DNA from: JBDTSW01 sp051004675
GTDB lineage: Bacteria > Actinomycetota > Thermoleophilia > Solirubrobacterales > 70-9
Reading direction: 5' to 3'
Assembly (NCBI GenBank): GCA_051004675.1
Contig: JBPCKC010000025.1
Location: 19,773-83,772 of the forward strand
Length of the DNA stretch: 64,000 nt
The position numbers were made by a program, and so were the translations under genes. The notes under the pieces are model-generated. The model was not told where the DNA came from. It searched no databases and saw only the letters and a program-made list of their open reading frames with translations. The first letter of the stretch is position 1, and each line of letters opens with the position of its first letter. Below, one piece after another: positions 49,547 to 57,387 of this stretch.

Positions 49547-49945
49547 TTAGCCGAGCTGGCCGACGGTGATCACCCGCCGCTCGTGGGTGCCGACGCCGAT
49601 CGTGCGATCGCCCTCGCGGACCTCGACGTCGAAGCGCAGCTTGCGCCCATCGGCCACCTCGCGCAGGCGGGCGAGGGCGGTGCAAGTGGCGCCCTCCGCC
49701 GCCGCGCCGACATGCTTGACGCACACCTCGAAGCCGACGGTCGCGCTTCCCTCCGGAAGCTGCTCGAACGAGAGCACCGCGGCCGTGCGCTCCATCATCC
49801 CGATCATGCCGGGAGTCGAGAGCACGCTGGAGCCGATCGTCCCGCCGACGTCGGTGAGCAACCGGCCCTCGACGGTGAACTCGTCGGTTCGCTCGGCGCC
49901 GGGCTCGAGGTCCTCGATCGGGTTGCGCTCCTGCTCGCCGGCCAC
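49547..49945 (-). CDS. Hotdog-fold thioesterase (fluoroacetyl-CoA-thioesterase-like)
   Basis: 132 residues. FTVEGRLLTDVGGTIGSSVL, TPGMIGMMERTAAVL (the helix with the catalytic Glu/Thr region), TVGFEVCVKHVGAAAEG and DRTIGVGTHERRVI match the FlK-like hotdog family that hydrolyses acyl-CoA thioesters. GTG 49945 follows the SDR stop directly (TAG then GTG), so the two form one transcript. Role in the surrounding acyl-CoA catabolism is likely; substrate unknown. Confidence 0.75.
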   Translation of the reverse strand: MAGEQERNPIEDLEPGAERTDEFTVEGRLLTDVGGTIGSSVLSTPGMIGMMERTAAVLSFEQLPEGSATVGFEVCVKHVGAAAEGATCTALARLREVADGRKLRFDVEVREGDRTIGVGTHERRVITVGQLG

Positions 49946-50683
49946 CTAAACCATCCCCAGCCCGCCGGAGACGCCAAGCGTTTCGCCGGTCACGTAGGAC
50001 GCGTCGTCGGAGGCGAGGAACGCGACCGCGGCCGCGACCTCCTCGGGCGCGCCGAGCCGCCGAAGCTGTGTGCTCGCCTTCATCGTTTCGATGATCCGCT
50101 CGCCGATCTCGCCGAACTCCCTCGCCCGCATCAGAAGCGGCGTCTCGATCGGCCCCGGCGCGATCGCGTTGGCGGTGATCGCGTAGCGCCCGTTCTCGCG
50201 GGCAATCACCTTCGTGAAGGCGATCACACCGCCCTTCGCCGCCGAGTACACGGCCGAGCCCTTGGAGCCGACCCTGCCAGCCTCGGAGGCGATGCTGACG
50301 ATGCGCCCGTAGCCCGCCTCCTGCATCCCGGGCAGGACCGCCTGCGTGCAGGTGAAGACGCCTTCGAGGTTGATCGCGAGCAGCCGCCGCCAGCGATCCG
50401 GTGTGATGTCGGTGAAGAACGCGAAATCGTCGGTGCCGGCGTTGTTGACGAGGACCTGGAAGGGACCGTGCCGGGAGGCCACGGCCCCGGCAGCCTCCGG
50501 ATCGGTCACGTCGAGCTCGACGCCCTCCGCACCTATCTCCGAGGCCACCTGCGAGGCGCCCTCCGCGTTCACGTCGGAGACGACTACGTCGGCCCCCTCG
50601 GCGGCGAGCCGCCGCGAGATCGCGGCGCCGATCCCCTGGGCGCCACCGGTCACGAGCGCCTTCCGCCCCTCGAGTCGCATCAC
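49946..50683 (-). CDS. SDR-family oxidoreductase (3-oxoacyl reductase / 3-hydroxyacyl-CoA dehydrogenase-like)
   Basis: 245 residues. ALVTGGAQGIGAAISRRLAA, LVNNAGTDDFAFF, IVSIASEAGRVGSKGSAVYS (catalytic Ser), YSAAKGGVIAFTKVIAREN (YxxxK) and APGPIETPLLM with a C-terminal SYVTGETLGVSGGLGMV. FabG-like fold. The GTG at 50683 is chosen over ATG 50680 because TAGACT (50692-50697) ends exactly 8 nt before it. It heads an operon with the thioesterase and diverges from npdG with 44 bp between starts. Confidence 0.85.
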   Translation of the reverse strand: MMRLEGRKALVTGGAQGIGAAISRRLAAEGADVVVSDVNAEGASQVASEIGAEGVELDVTDPEAAGAVASRHGPFQVLVNNAGTDDFAFFTDITPDRWRRLLAINLEGVFTCTQAVLPGMQEAGYGRIVSIASEAGRVGSKGSAVYSAAKGGVIAFTKVIARENGRYAITANAIAPGPIETPLLMRAREFGEIGERIIETMKASTQLRRLGAPEEVAAAVAFLASDDASYVTGETLGVSGGLGMV

Positions 50684-50691
50684 GGCGTCGC

Positions 50692-50719
50692 AGTCTATGG
50701 AGGCCCAGGCTCCTAGACT
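50692..50719. promoter_or_regulatory. Back-to-back -10 elements of SDR and npdG
   Basis: TAGACT on minus at 50692-50697 and TAGACT on plus at 50714-50719. Each ends 8 nt before its GTG start (50683 and 50728), and only 16 bp separate them, so each promoter's -35 region overlaps the other promoter. Confidence 0.65.
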
Positions 50720-50727
50720 CCGCCGCC

Positions 50728-51414
50728 GTGAGCGACCCGATCCCGATCATCGGCGGAACCGGGGCCCTCGGGTTCGGGCTCGCGATGCGCTGGGCGCGCG
50801 CCGGCCAGCCCGTGGTGATCGGATCGCGAAGCGCCGAACGGGCGGGCGAGGCCGCCGGGAAGCTCGCCGAGGCGCTCCCGGGCGCTCCGGTGGAGGGGCT
50901 CGAGAACTCGCAGGCCGCAAGGCGGGGCCCGGTCGTCTTTCTCACGGTGCCGTTTCGCAACCAGTCGGAGAACCTCACCAACCTGCGCGACGTTCTCGAT
51001 CCCGGGCAGATCCTGGTGGATTGCACGGTCCCGCTCGCTGCGGCCGTGTCGGGCAAGGCGACCCGCTCGCTGGGCGTGTGGCAGGGCTCGGCCGCCCAGC
51101 AGGCGCAGGAGATGGCCCCGGAGGGGGTGACGGTGGTAGCCGCGCTTCATACGGTGAGTGCGCCCGTCCTGGGCGACCCCGACGCCGAGCTCTCGGAGGA
51201 CGTCCTGATCTGCGGCGAGCGCAAGGCCGACAAGGCGCGCGTGGCCCGCCTGATCGAATCGATCGACGGCCTTCGAGCGGTGAACGCAGGAGCGCTCGAG
51301 ATGGCCCGGATCGTCGAACAGCTCACCCCGATGCTGATCTCGGTCAACACCAGGTACAAGGCGCACGCCGGCATTCGGCTGACGGGACTGCCCGACGGCG
51401 ACCACTGGGCGTGA
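50728..51414 (+). CDS. npdG: NADPH-dependent F420 reductase (NADPH:F420 oxidoreductase)
   Basis: 228 residues. The dinucleotide-binding start PIPIIGGTGALGFGLAMRWA, VVIGSRSAERAGEAAGKLAE, VVFLTVPFRNQSENLTNLRD and DCTVPL identify the Fno/NpdG family, which passes hydride between NADPH and F420. It is the first gene of the F420 operon, and its stop overlaps cofD by 4 nt (GTGA). Leaderless-type promoter with TAGACT 8 nt before GTG. Linking the reductase with cofactor synthesis makes both rise together. Confidence 0.9.
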   Translation: MSDPIPIIGGTGALGFGLAMRWARAGQPVVIGSRSAERAGEAAGKLAEALPGAPVEGLENSQAARRGPVVFLTVPFRNQSENLTNLRDVLDPGQILVDCTVPLAAAVSGKATRSLGVWQGSAAQQAQEMAPEGVTVVAALHTVSAPVLGDPDAELSEDVLICGERKADKARVARLIESIDGLRAVNAGALEMARIVEQLTPMLISVNTRYKAHAGIRLTGLPDGDHWA

Positions 51415-52328
51415 GGGTCGCGCTTCTCGCCGGCGGCACCGGCGGGGCCAAGCTGGCGGCAGGCATGCAGGACGTCCTCGGCGGCGAGCTGGCCGTGGTG
51501 GTCAACACCGCCGACGACGTCGAGATCCACGGCCTGCACGTCTCGCCCGATCCCGACCTCGTCACCTACTGGCTGGCCGGCGAGATCGACGAGGAGCGCG
51601 GCTGGGGCGTGAAGGACGACACCTCGGTGGTCTCGGAGCGCCTGGAGCGCCTGGGCGCACCCGGGTGGTTCGAGCTCACCGACCGCGACCTTGCGGCGTG
51701 CCTTTACCGGACGCGCTTCCTGGCCGAGGGCGGCACGTTGACAGCCGCCCAGGAGCAGATCGCCTCGGCGCTTGGCGCAGCCGCCCGCGTGCTGCCGATG
51801 AGCGAGGACCGGGTGCGCACCCGGGTGCTGACACCCGGCGGCTGGCGCGGCCTGCAGGAGTTCCTGATCCTCGATCGCGGTGAGGCCGCGATCGAGGGCA
51901 TCGAGGTCGAAGGCCTGGCCGAGGCGCGACCTACCGAGCAGGTGCTCGAGGTCGTCGCGAACGCCGAGCTCATCGTGATCGGCCCCTCGAACCCGGTGAT
52001 CTCGATCGGCCCGATTTTCTCCCTGCGGGGAATGCGCGAGGCGGTCGCCGCGGCGACCGCGCCGGTCATCGCGGTCAGCCCCTTCGTGGCCGGACGGGCG
52101 ATCAAGGGGCCCACCGAGGCGTTCATGGCAGCGGTGGGGCGCCCGGTGAGCGCGTCCGGCGTGGCCTCGCTCTACCAGGGGCTGCTCGACGCGATCGTCG
52201 TGGACTCCGGTGACCCGGACCTTCCGCCGGATGGGCTCCGGGTGCTGGCCTGTCCCACGCTGATGGACGGCCGCGGTGGACGGCGGGCGCTGGCCAACCG
52301 GGTCCTCGCGTTCGCGGGCGAGCTATGA
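51411..52328 (+). CDS. cofD: 2-phospho-L-lactate / phosphoenolpyruvate transferase CofD (FbiA)
   Basis: 305 residues from GTG 51411. LLAGGTGGAKLAAGMQ, VVVNTADDVEIHGLHVSPDP, DTSVVSERLERLGAPGWFEL, DRDLAACLYRTRFLAEGGTL, VIGPSNPVISIGPIFSLRGM and VSPFVAGRAIKGPTEAFM are CofD landmarks. Joins the guanylylated three-carbon unit to FO, giving (dehydro-)F420-0. A longer upstream frame is an artefact. Overlaps npdG and cofC by 4 nt each. Confidence 0.93.
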   Translation: MRVALLAGGTGGAKLAAGMQDVLGGELAVVVNTADDVEIHGLHVSPDPDLVTYWLAGEIDEERGWGVKDDTSVVSERLERLGAPGWFELTDRDLAACLYRTRFLAEGGTLTAAQEQIASALGAAARVLPMSEDRVRTRVLTPGGWRGLQEFLILDRGEAAIEGIEVEGLAEARPTEQVLEVVANAELIVIGPSNPVISIGPIFSLRGMREAVAAATAPVIAVSPFVAGRAIKGPTEAFMAAVGRPVSASGVASLYQGLLDAIVVDSGDPDLPPDGLRVLACPTLMDGRGGRRALANRVLAFAGEL

Positions 52329-52999
52329 GAGCGACGGCGATCATCCCCATCAAGCGCTTCCGCGCCGCCAAGCAACGGCTCGTCGAGGCGGTCGGGCCCC
52401 AGGGGCGTGCGGCTCTGGCGAAGGCGATGCTCGCCGACGCCCTGGAGCAGACCACCCAGGCCGAGCTGATCGACCGGGTGATCGTCGTGACCGGGGAAGG
52501 CCGGGCGGAGAAGGTCGCGATGCACCGCGCCCAGCGGGCCAAGACGCCGATCGAGGTCTTCCGCGATCCCGGCGACGCGGGCCACTCCGAGGCCGCGACG
52601 CTGGGGATCATCAGGGCGATGGCGCTGGGCGCCGAGGCCGTGGCGCTGCTTCCCGGGGACTGCCCGCTGCTGGCGGCCGCCGAGCTCGACGCGGCCCTGG
52701 GACGGCTGGCGCCGGACAGCGTCAGCGTGGTTCCCGACCGCCACGGGACCGGGACCAACGCGCTGCTGCTGGCGCCTCCCGACGCGATCGGTCCTGCGTT
52801 CGGGCCCGAGAGCTGCGCCCGCCACGTCGAGCGGGCGCACCGGCGCGGGCTGGAGGCGATGGTCGACCAGGTCCCCTCGCTCGCCCTGGACCTCGACACG
52901 GCCGAGGACCTCGAGGTCCTCGCCTCCGAGCTGGCGGCCGAGCCTCGCCGCGCTCCCCGCACCGCGGCCGCCCTGGCCGAGCTCCCAGCCGGGCCGTGA
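52325..52999 (+). CDS. cofC: 2-phospho-L-lactate / PEP guanylyltransferase CofC (FbiD)
   Basis: 224 residues. TAIIPIKRFRAAKQRL is the nucleotidyltransferase P-loop-like start; RVIVVTGEG, ALLPGDCPLLAAAELDAAL and VPDRHGTGTNALLLAPPDAI with SLALDLDTAEDLEVL are CofC/FbiD motifs. Activates 2-phospholactate or PEP with GTP for CofD. ATG 52325 overlaps the cofD stop; its own stop overlaps cofE. Four genes chained by 4-nt overlaps suggest strict co-expression. Confidence 0.92.
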   Translation: MRATAIIPIKRFRAAKQRLVEAVGPQGRAALAKAMLADALEQTTQAELIDRVIVVTGEGRAEKVAMHRAQRAKTPIEVFRDPGDAGHSEAATLGIIRAMALGAEAVALLPGDCPLLAAAELDAALGRLAPDSVSVVPDRHGTGTNALLLAPPDAIGPAFGPESCARHVERAHRRGLEAMVDQVPSLALDLDTAEDLEVLASELAAEPRRAPRTAAALAELPAGP

Positions 53000-53757
53000 G
53001 CCGCGTGGAGGTACTGCCCATCCCCGGAGTCGGCGAGGTCGCCGACGGAGACAGCGTCGGCGCGCTGGTGTCCCGCGCCGCGTCCGCGGCGGGCATCGAG
53101 CTCGGCGCCGGCGACGTGCTCGTCGTCTCCCACAAGGTGGTCTCCAAGGCGGAGGGGCGAACCCGGCGCCTGGGCGCCGTCGAGCCGAGCGACCGCGCGC
53201 GCGAGCTGGCGGCGAGGCTCGAGAAGGACCCGCGCCTTGTGCAGCTCATCCTCGACGAGAGCCGAAGCGTGATCCGGGCCGAGCGGAACGTCCTCATCAC
53301 CGAGACGCGCGCCGGGTGGATCTGCGCCAACGCCGGAGTCGACGCATCCAACGTCCCCGGCGAGGACTCGGTGGTGCTGCTGCCCGAGGACGCCGACGAA
53401 TCGGCGCGGCGCGTGCGCGCGGAGGTCCTGGCCGAGGCGGGCGCGGCGCCCGCCGTGGTCATCGCCGATAGCTTCGGCCGGGCGTGGCGCGTCGGCCAGG
53501 CCGATATCGCGATCGGCTGCGCCGGGCTGCTCGCGCTCGACGACTGGCGCGGGCGGACCGACGCCGGAGGGCGCGAGCTCGAGGCGACCGTGGTGGCGAT
53601 CGCCGACCAAACGGCCGCGGCGGCCGACCTCGTCCGCGAGAAGGACGAGGGCGTCCCGGCCGCCCTGGTCCGTGGCCTGGGCCGTTACGTGACCGAGGCG
53701 GACGGCCCCGGCGCCGCGCAGCTTCGCCGCGCCCGGGCGGAGGACCTATTCCGCTGA
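52996..53757 (+). CDS. cofE: Coenzyme F420-0:L-glutamate ligase CofE, stand-alone
   Basis: 253 residues from GTG 52996. PIPGVGEVADGDSVGALVSR, GDVLVVSHKVVSKAEGR, ETRAGWICANAGVDASNVPG, VIADSFGRAWRVGQADIAIG and AIADQTAAAADLVREKDEGV define CofE. Adds the first glutamates to F420-0. Mycobacterial FbiB carries a C-terminal FMN reductase domain that reduces dehydro-F420-0; that domain is absent here, so the reductase must be encoded elsewhere or the 2-phospholactate route is used. Overlaps the convergent cupin gene by 12 bp. Confidence 0.92.
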   Translation: MSRVEVLPIPGVGEVADGDSVGALVSRAASAAGIELGAGDVLVVSHKVVSKAEGRTRRLGAVEPSDRARELAARLEKDPRLVQLILDESRSVIRAERNVLITETRAGWICANAGVDASNVPGEDSVVLLPEDADESARRVRAEVLAEAGAAPAVVIADSFGRAWRVGQADIAIGCAGLLALDDWRGRTDAGGRELEATVVAIADQTAAAADLVREKDEGVPAALVRGLGRYVTEADGPGAAQLRRARAEDLFR

Positions 53758-54147
53758 GGCGGCCATTGGGTCGGGCTGACCCTCCTCGGTCGCCTCGCCC
53801 GGGTCAAAGACCTTGCCGGGTACGCCCCCCAGGGCCAGGATCCTCACCCCATCGTCGCCGCTCACGATCTTGCGCTTCTCGGCGGGCCCGACCCGCGCCC
53901 ACACGCCGGGCTCGAGCCCGTGCTCCTCGCCGCCGGCGGTGAGCGTCGCACTGCCCTCGAGCGTCACGTAGACCTCCTCCTGCCCGTCGTGGGAGTGGTC
54001 GTGCTCGGGGTAGCGCTCCTCGTTGGGCGCCATCTGGATGAGCTGCATCCCGAACGAGCTGACGCCCAGCCCGGATCGCACCTTGGCCATGGCGCCCAGG
54101 TAGTAGGTCTCGAAGTCCTCGGTGCGCTTGACGGTCACGTCGGCCAT
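53746..54147 (-). CDS. Cupin-domain protein
   Basis: 133 residues from ATG 54147 (an in-frame GTG at 54162 is also possible). Cupin motif 1 is PEHDHSHDGQEEVYVTLEGS and motif 2 is LEPGVWARVGPAEKRKIVSG; three His and a Glu can bind metal. Small single-domain cupins can be dioxygenases, isomerases or binding proteins. It lies between cofE and fbiC in the F420 region, 16 bp after fbiC on the same strand, so it may be co-transcribed with fbiC. Link to F420 unproven. Confidence 0.8.
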   Translation of the reverse strand: MADVTVKRTEDFETYYLGAMAKVRSGLGVSSFGMQLIQMAPNEERYPEHDHSHDGQEEVYVTLEGSATLTAGGEEHGLEPGVWARVGPAEKRKIVSGDDGVRILALGGVPGKVFDPGEATEEGQPDPMAASAE

Positions 54148-54163
54148 GGGATCCCGTGGCACG

Positions 54164-56359
54164 CTAGTACGTCTCCACGATCTCGTACAGCGTGGTGCGC
54201 TGCGCGGGAGTGCGGCCCGCAGCGCGCGCGGCCCCGATCAGGTCCTCGGGCTCCAGGCGAGTGCCGTGGTGCGAGCCGGCCATGCGGGAGATGTTCTCCT
54301 CCATCAGCGTCCCGCCGAGGTCGTTGACGCCCCAACGCAGGCTCTCCGTGGCCGCGTCCAGGCCCATCTTCACCCAGCTCGCCTGCAGGTTGGTGATCGT
54401 CTTGCCGAGGGCGAGGCGAAACGCGGCGGTGTGCTTGAGGTTCTCGGCGGCGGTGATCTCCTCGATGCCGTGCGTTCGCCCGAGCAGCGTCTGGAACGGG
54501 ATGAAGCTCAGGGGAACGAACTCGGTGATCCCGCCCGTGCGCTCCTGCAGCTCGCGGACCACGCGCATGTGCCGCGCAAGCTCGCGGGGCTCCTCGATGT
54601 GCCCGAACATCACCGTCGAGGTCGAGCGCAGCCCGCTGCCGTGCGCTGCCTCGATGATCTCCACCCAGCGGTCCGCTGGAAGCTTGTTGGGCGAGATGCG
54701 CGCCCGCACGCCGTCGTGAAGGACCTCGGCCGCGGTTCCCGGCGTGGATCCCAGCCCGCACTCGAGCAGGTACTCGAACACGTCCTTTGGCCGCCGCCCG
54801 GAGCGCTCGCACATGAAGTGGACCTCCATCGGCGAGTACGCATGCAGGTGGAGCTGCGGCGCGACCTCCTTCGCCAGCCGCAACCATCGCCCGTAGTGCT
54901 CCAGCGTGTAGTCGGGGTGGATGCCGCCCTGCATGCAGATCTCGGTCGCGCCGAACGCGACAGCTTCCTCGATCCGGGCGGCGAAGTCCTCCTCGGAGAC
55001 CGTGTACGCGTCGGGCGAGCGCTTGCCCTGCCCGAAGCCGCAGAAGGCGCAACCCACCACGCACACGTTTGTGAAGTTGACGTTGCGGTTGACGACGAAG
55101 GTGGCGGTCTCGCCGGCCAGCTCGGCGCGAAGCTCGTCGGCGGCGCTGCGCATCTCCTCGATCACCTCTGGGCGCGTCTCGGCGAAGAGCGCTTCCAGCT
55201 CGTCCTCGGAGAGCGCCTCTCCCGCCCTTCCGCGCGCGATCGCCGCCGGCGCGAGGTCCGGGTCGACGGCCCGGTCCCTGCGACGCCCCGACCCCTTGCG
55301 CGGGATAAAGCTCCAGTACTTGAGCTTCACGACGTCGAGCACGCCCTGCTCCATCCAATCCGGGTCGAGGTACTGCGCGTACGCGCACAGGCGCTCCGTT
55401 AGGGCGTATCCCTGAGGGGCGAGGCGCTTTCGGACCTGGTGTGGGCTGGGGAAGGCGTGCTCGGGCGAAATGTGATCGCCGTTTGCCGAGAGGCCGCCGA
55501 GGTCGGTGGCCCCCGCGGCGACCAGCTCGTCCCACCAATCGGCGAGGTTGGGCGGGATCTGGATGCCGACGCCGGGCATCAGCCGCTTCGCCTCGCCCAC
55601 AAGGCGCTTCATGTCCCCGAGCGACACCTCACCGGCCCAAGCCGGCATCGGCTCCTCGCCGCCGAGCGGGGAGCCGTCCCCGGCCCAACGTTCCCTGGCC
55701 GCCTCGTCGGCGATCTCGGCGACCTCGCGCCCGTAGTAGCGCGGATGCGGCACGAAGTTCTGGAGGATCACCTCCTGGATGTGCCCGTGACGCCCATGGG
55801 AGGCCGCGATCGCCTCCAGTGAGGCGAGCCGCTCGTCCTCGGTCTCGCCGATGCCGACGAGGATCCCGCTCGTGAAGGGGATGCGCAGCTCCCCGGCGGC
55901 GTCGATCGTCTCCAGGCGCCGGGCGGGGTGCTTGGTGGGCGAGCCGGCGTGGACCGTCCCCATCAGGCGTTCGGAGGTCGACTCCAGCATCAGGCCCTGG
56001 GAGGCGGTCACCTCGCGCAGCCGGGCCAAGTCCCCGCGCGAGAGCAGGCCGAGGTTCGTGTGCGGCAGAAGCCCGCGTTCCAGCGCCCGCTCGCACACCC
56101 ACACGACGTAGGACGTGAAGTCGTCGTGGCCGTAGGAGCGCAGCCGGTCGGCCACCTGCGGATTTACCTCTGGGCGCTCGCCGGTGAGGATCAGAAGCTC
56201 CTTGGCGTTTCGCCGCACCGCCTGCTCGAGGCGATCCTCCACCTCGTCCGGTGAGTAGAGGTGCGCGCGATGCGTCGCGAACGCGCAGTACTTGCAGTAG
56301 CAGCGGCAGGTGCGCGACAGCGAGAGCGTGTAGTTCCGCGAGAAGGTGACGCGTCGCAC
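54164..56359 (-). CDS. fbiC: FO synthase FbiC (fused CofG-CofH radical SAM protein)
   Basis: 731 residues, two radical SAM domains. The first cluster motif CRCYCKYCAF (CxxxCxxC) is near residue 18; the second, CVVGCAFCGF, lies in the second half after NRNVNFTN. GIGETEDERLASLEAIA, NFVPHPRYYG, GGLSANGDHISPEHAFPS, MQGGIHPDYTLEHYGRW and FGHIEEPRELARHMRVVREL are CofG/CofH landmarks. Makes the deazaflavin FO from tyrosine and 5-amino-6-ribitylaminouracil. TAGCTT (56366-56371) ends 6 nt before GTG 56359. Confidence 0.94.
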   Translation of the reverse strand: MRRVTFSRNYTLSLSRTCRCYCKYCAFATHRAHLYSPDEVEDRLEQAVRRNAKELLILTGERPEVNPQVADRLRSYGHDDFTSYVVWVCERALERGLLPHTNLGLLSRGDLARLREVTASQGLMLESTSERLMGTVHAGSPTKHPARRLETIDAAGELRIPFTSGILVGIGETEDERLASLEAIAASHGRHGHIQEVILQNFVPHPRYYGREVAEIADEAARERWAGDGSPLGGEEPMPAWAGEVSLGDMKRLVGEAKRLMPGVGIQIPPNLADWWDELVAAGATDLGGLSANGDHISPEHAFPSPHQVRKRLAPQGYALTERLCAYAQYLDPDWMEQGVLDVVKLKYWSFIPRKGSGRRRDRAVDPDLAPAAIARGRAGEALSEDELEALFAETRPEVIEEMRSAADELRAELAGETATFVVNRNVNFTNVCVVGCAFCGFGQGKRSPDAYTVSEEDFAARIEEAVAFGATEICMQGGIHPDYTLEHYGRWLRLAKEVAPQLHLHAYSPMEVHFMCERSGRRPKDVFEYLLECGLGSTPGTAAEVLHDGVRARISPNKLPADRWVEIIEAAHGSGLRSTSTVMFGHIEEPRELARHMRVVRELQERTGGITEFVPLSFIPFQTLLGRTHGIEEITAAENLKHTAAFRLALGKTITNLQASWVKMGLDAATESLRWGVNDLGGTLMEENISRMAGSHHGTRLEPEDLIGAARAAGRTPAQRTTLYEIVETY

Positions 56360-56367
56360 GCGGGCAA

Positions 56368-56415
56368 GCTACCCGACGCGCCGCCCGCGGGCGGGCTACC
56401 CGACGCGCCGCCCGC
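56368..56415. repeat. 21-bp direct repeat at the fbiC promoter
   Basis: GCTACCCGACGCGCCGCCCGC occurs at 56368-56388 and exactly again at 56395-56415, a 27-bp period. The first copy carries the -10-like hexamer next to fbiC; in the second the hexamer reads TAGCCC. Confidence 0.75.
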
Positions 56416-56481
56416 AGCCGGGCCCGCCGGGCGGCCACCCGGTCGCGGCGATCGGCGCGCTCACGCCCCTACCCCCACGTT

Positions 56482-56521
56482 CGTTGTCACCTGAGGGTCG
56501 CTCAGCGACCCTCACCTGACA
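56482..56521. repeat. Dyad repeat unit, copy 2 (perfect hairpin)
   Basis: CGTTGTCACCT followed by GAGGGTCGCT-C-AGCGACCCTC, a 10-bp perfect stem, then ACCTGACA. Inverted relative to copy 1 at 49505-49539. It lies in the 179-bp gap between fbiC and the aquaporin gene. Confidence 0.75.
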
Positions 56522-56538
56522 CTCGATGTGGCCGGCGG

Positions 56539-57318
56539 CTAGTCCGACTTGGCGCGGGTGTCGGCGTCCTTGACGACCTGCGCGGCGGCGCGTACGTCGG
56601 TCGTCGGGGGCTCGGAGCCAAGCGCGTACTGGGGCCCGGCGATCACGAACCTGTAGACCGCGGCCGCCAGCAGGGCGCCGACGAGCGGACCGAGCAGGTA
56701 GGGCCAGGTGCCGCCGAACTCGTCGCCGATCAGGGCGGGGCCGAACCAGCGGGCGGGGTTGAACGCACCGCCGGTGAGGGGACCGAGGACCATCACGGCG
56801 AAGCCGAGCGTGGTGCCGATCGCCAGGGGCGCCCACTCCTGGCGGGCGCGCGGGTTGAACGCCACGGCGCAGATCACCAGCACCAGGATGAAGGTGCCAA
56901 GCGCCTCCACCAGCATGCCGGCGAAGTCGCCGCCGAGCAGCGGACTGACGGTCGTGGCGCCGTAGTTGGACAGCCGGCCCTCGTCGAGCAGCAGGCCCTT
57001 GACCGCGAGGGCGCCGAGCACACCGCCCGAGAGCTGGGCGAGGATGTACACGACGGCGTCGAGGGGGTCGATCCGCCTGAGGCTCGCGGCCGCGATCGTC
57101 ACCACCGGGTTGAAATGACCGCCGCTGGCCGCGCCGAAGGTGAGGATCAGCGCGAAGAGGGCGAACGTGTGCACGAGGCCGACGACGGCGAAGTCGGACC
57201 CGGTCTGGGTGTCGGCCGAGGTGGCAACGAACAGCGTCACGACGACGCCGACGGTGAAGACCAAGAAGAACGTGCCGATCAGTTCGGCGATGTAGGCCGC
57301 TAGGCCGCGATCCTGCAC
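56539..57318 (-). CDS. Aquaporin / MIP-family channel
   Basis: 259 residues, six membrane helices. The first half-helix motif is HFNPVV (NPV instead of NPA), the second is AFNPARWFGP (NPA). AYIAELIGTFFLVFTVGV starts the protein, and VEALGTFILVLVICAVAFNP starts the second repeat. Conducts water, glycerol or another small neutral solute; the NPV change alters the pore constriction. The gene is leadered: AGGAGGG lies just upstream and a TAGACT about 35 nt further (near 57359). The C-terminal 35 residues form a polar tail. Confidence 0.9.
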   Translation of the reverse strand: MQDRGLAAYIAELIGTFFLVFTVGVVVTLFVATSADTQTGSDFAVVGLVHTFALFALILTFGAASGGHFNPVVTIAAASLRRIDPLDAVVYILAQLSGGVLGALAVKGLLLDEGRLSNYGATTVSPLLGGDFAGMLVEALGTFILVLVICAVAFNPRARQEWAPLAIGTTLGFAVMVLGPLTGGAFNPARWFGPALIGDEFGGTWPYLLGPLVGALLAAAVYRFVIAGPQYALGSEPPTTDVRAAAQVVKDADTRAKSD

Positions 57319-57387
57319 AGGGAACCCTCCTAAGGAGTCAAGTTTGTACGGCGCGGCAGTCTAGCCACCGCCACGGCCCGAGGCACC

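Noticed and set aside
50346..51410. Very long upstream extension of the cofD frame
   Set aside because: It runs antisense to an SDR and through npdG in another frame; cofD starts at the GTG overlapping the npdG stop.
54164..55538. Long overlapping frame antisense or alternative to fbiC
   Set aside because: The alternative frame is Arg/Ala-rich low-complexity sequence typical of GC-shadow frames; the fbiC frame carries all motifs.
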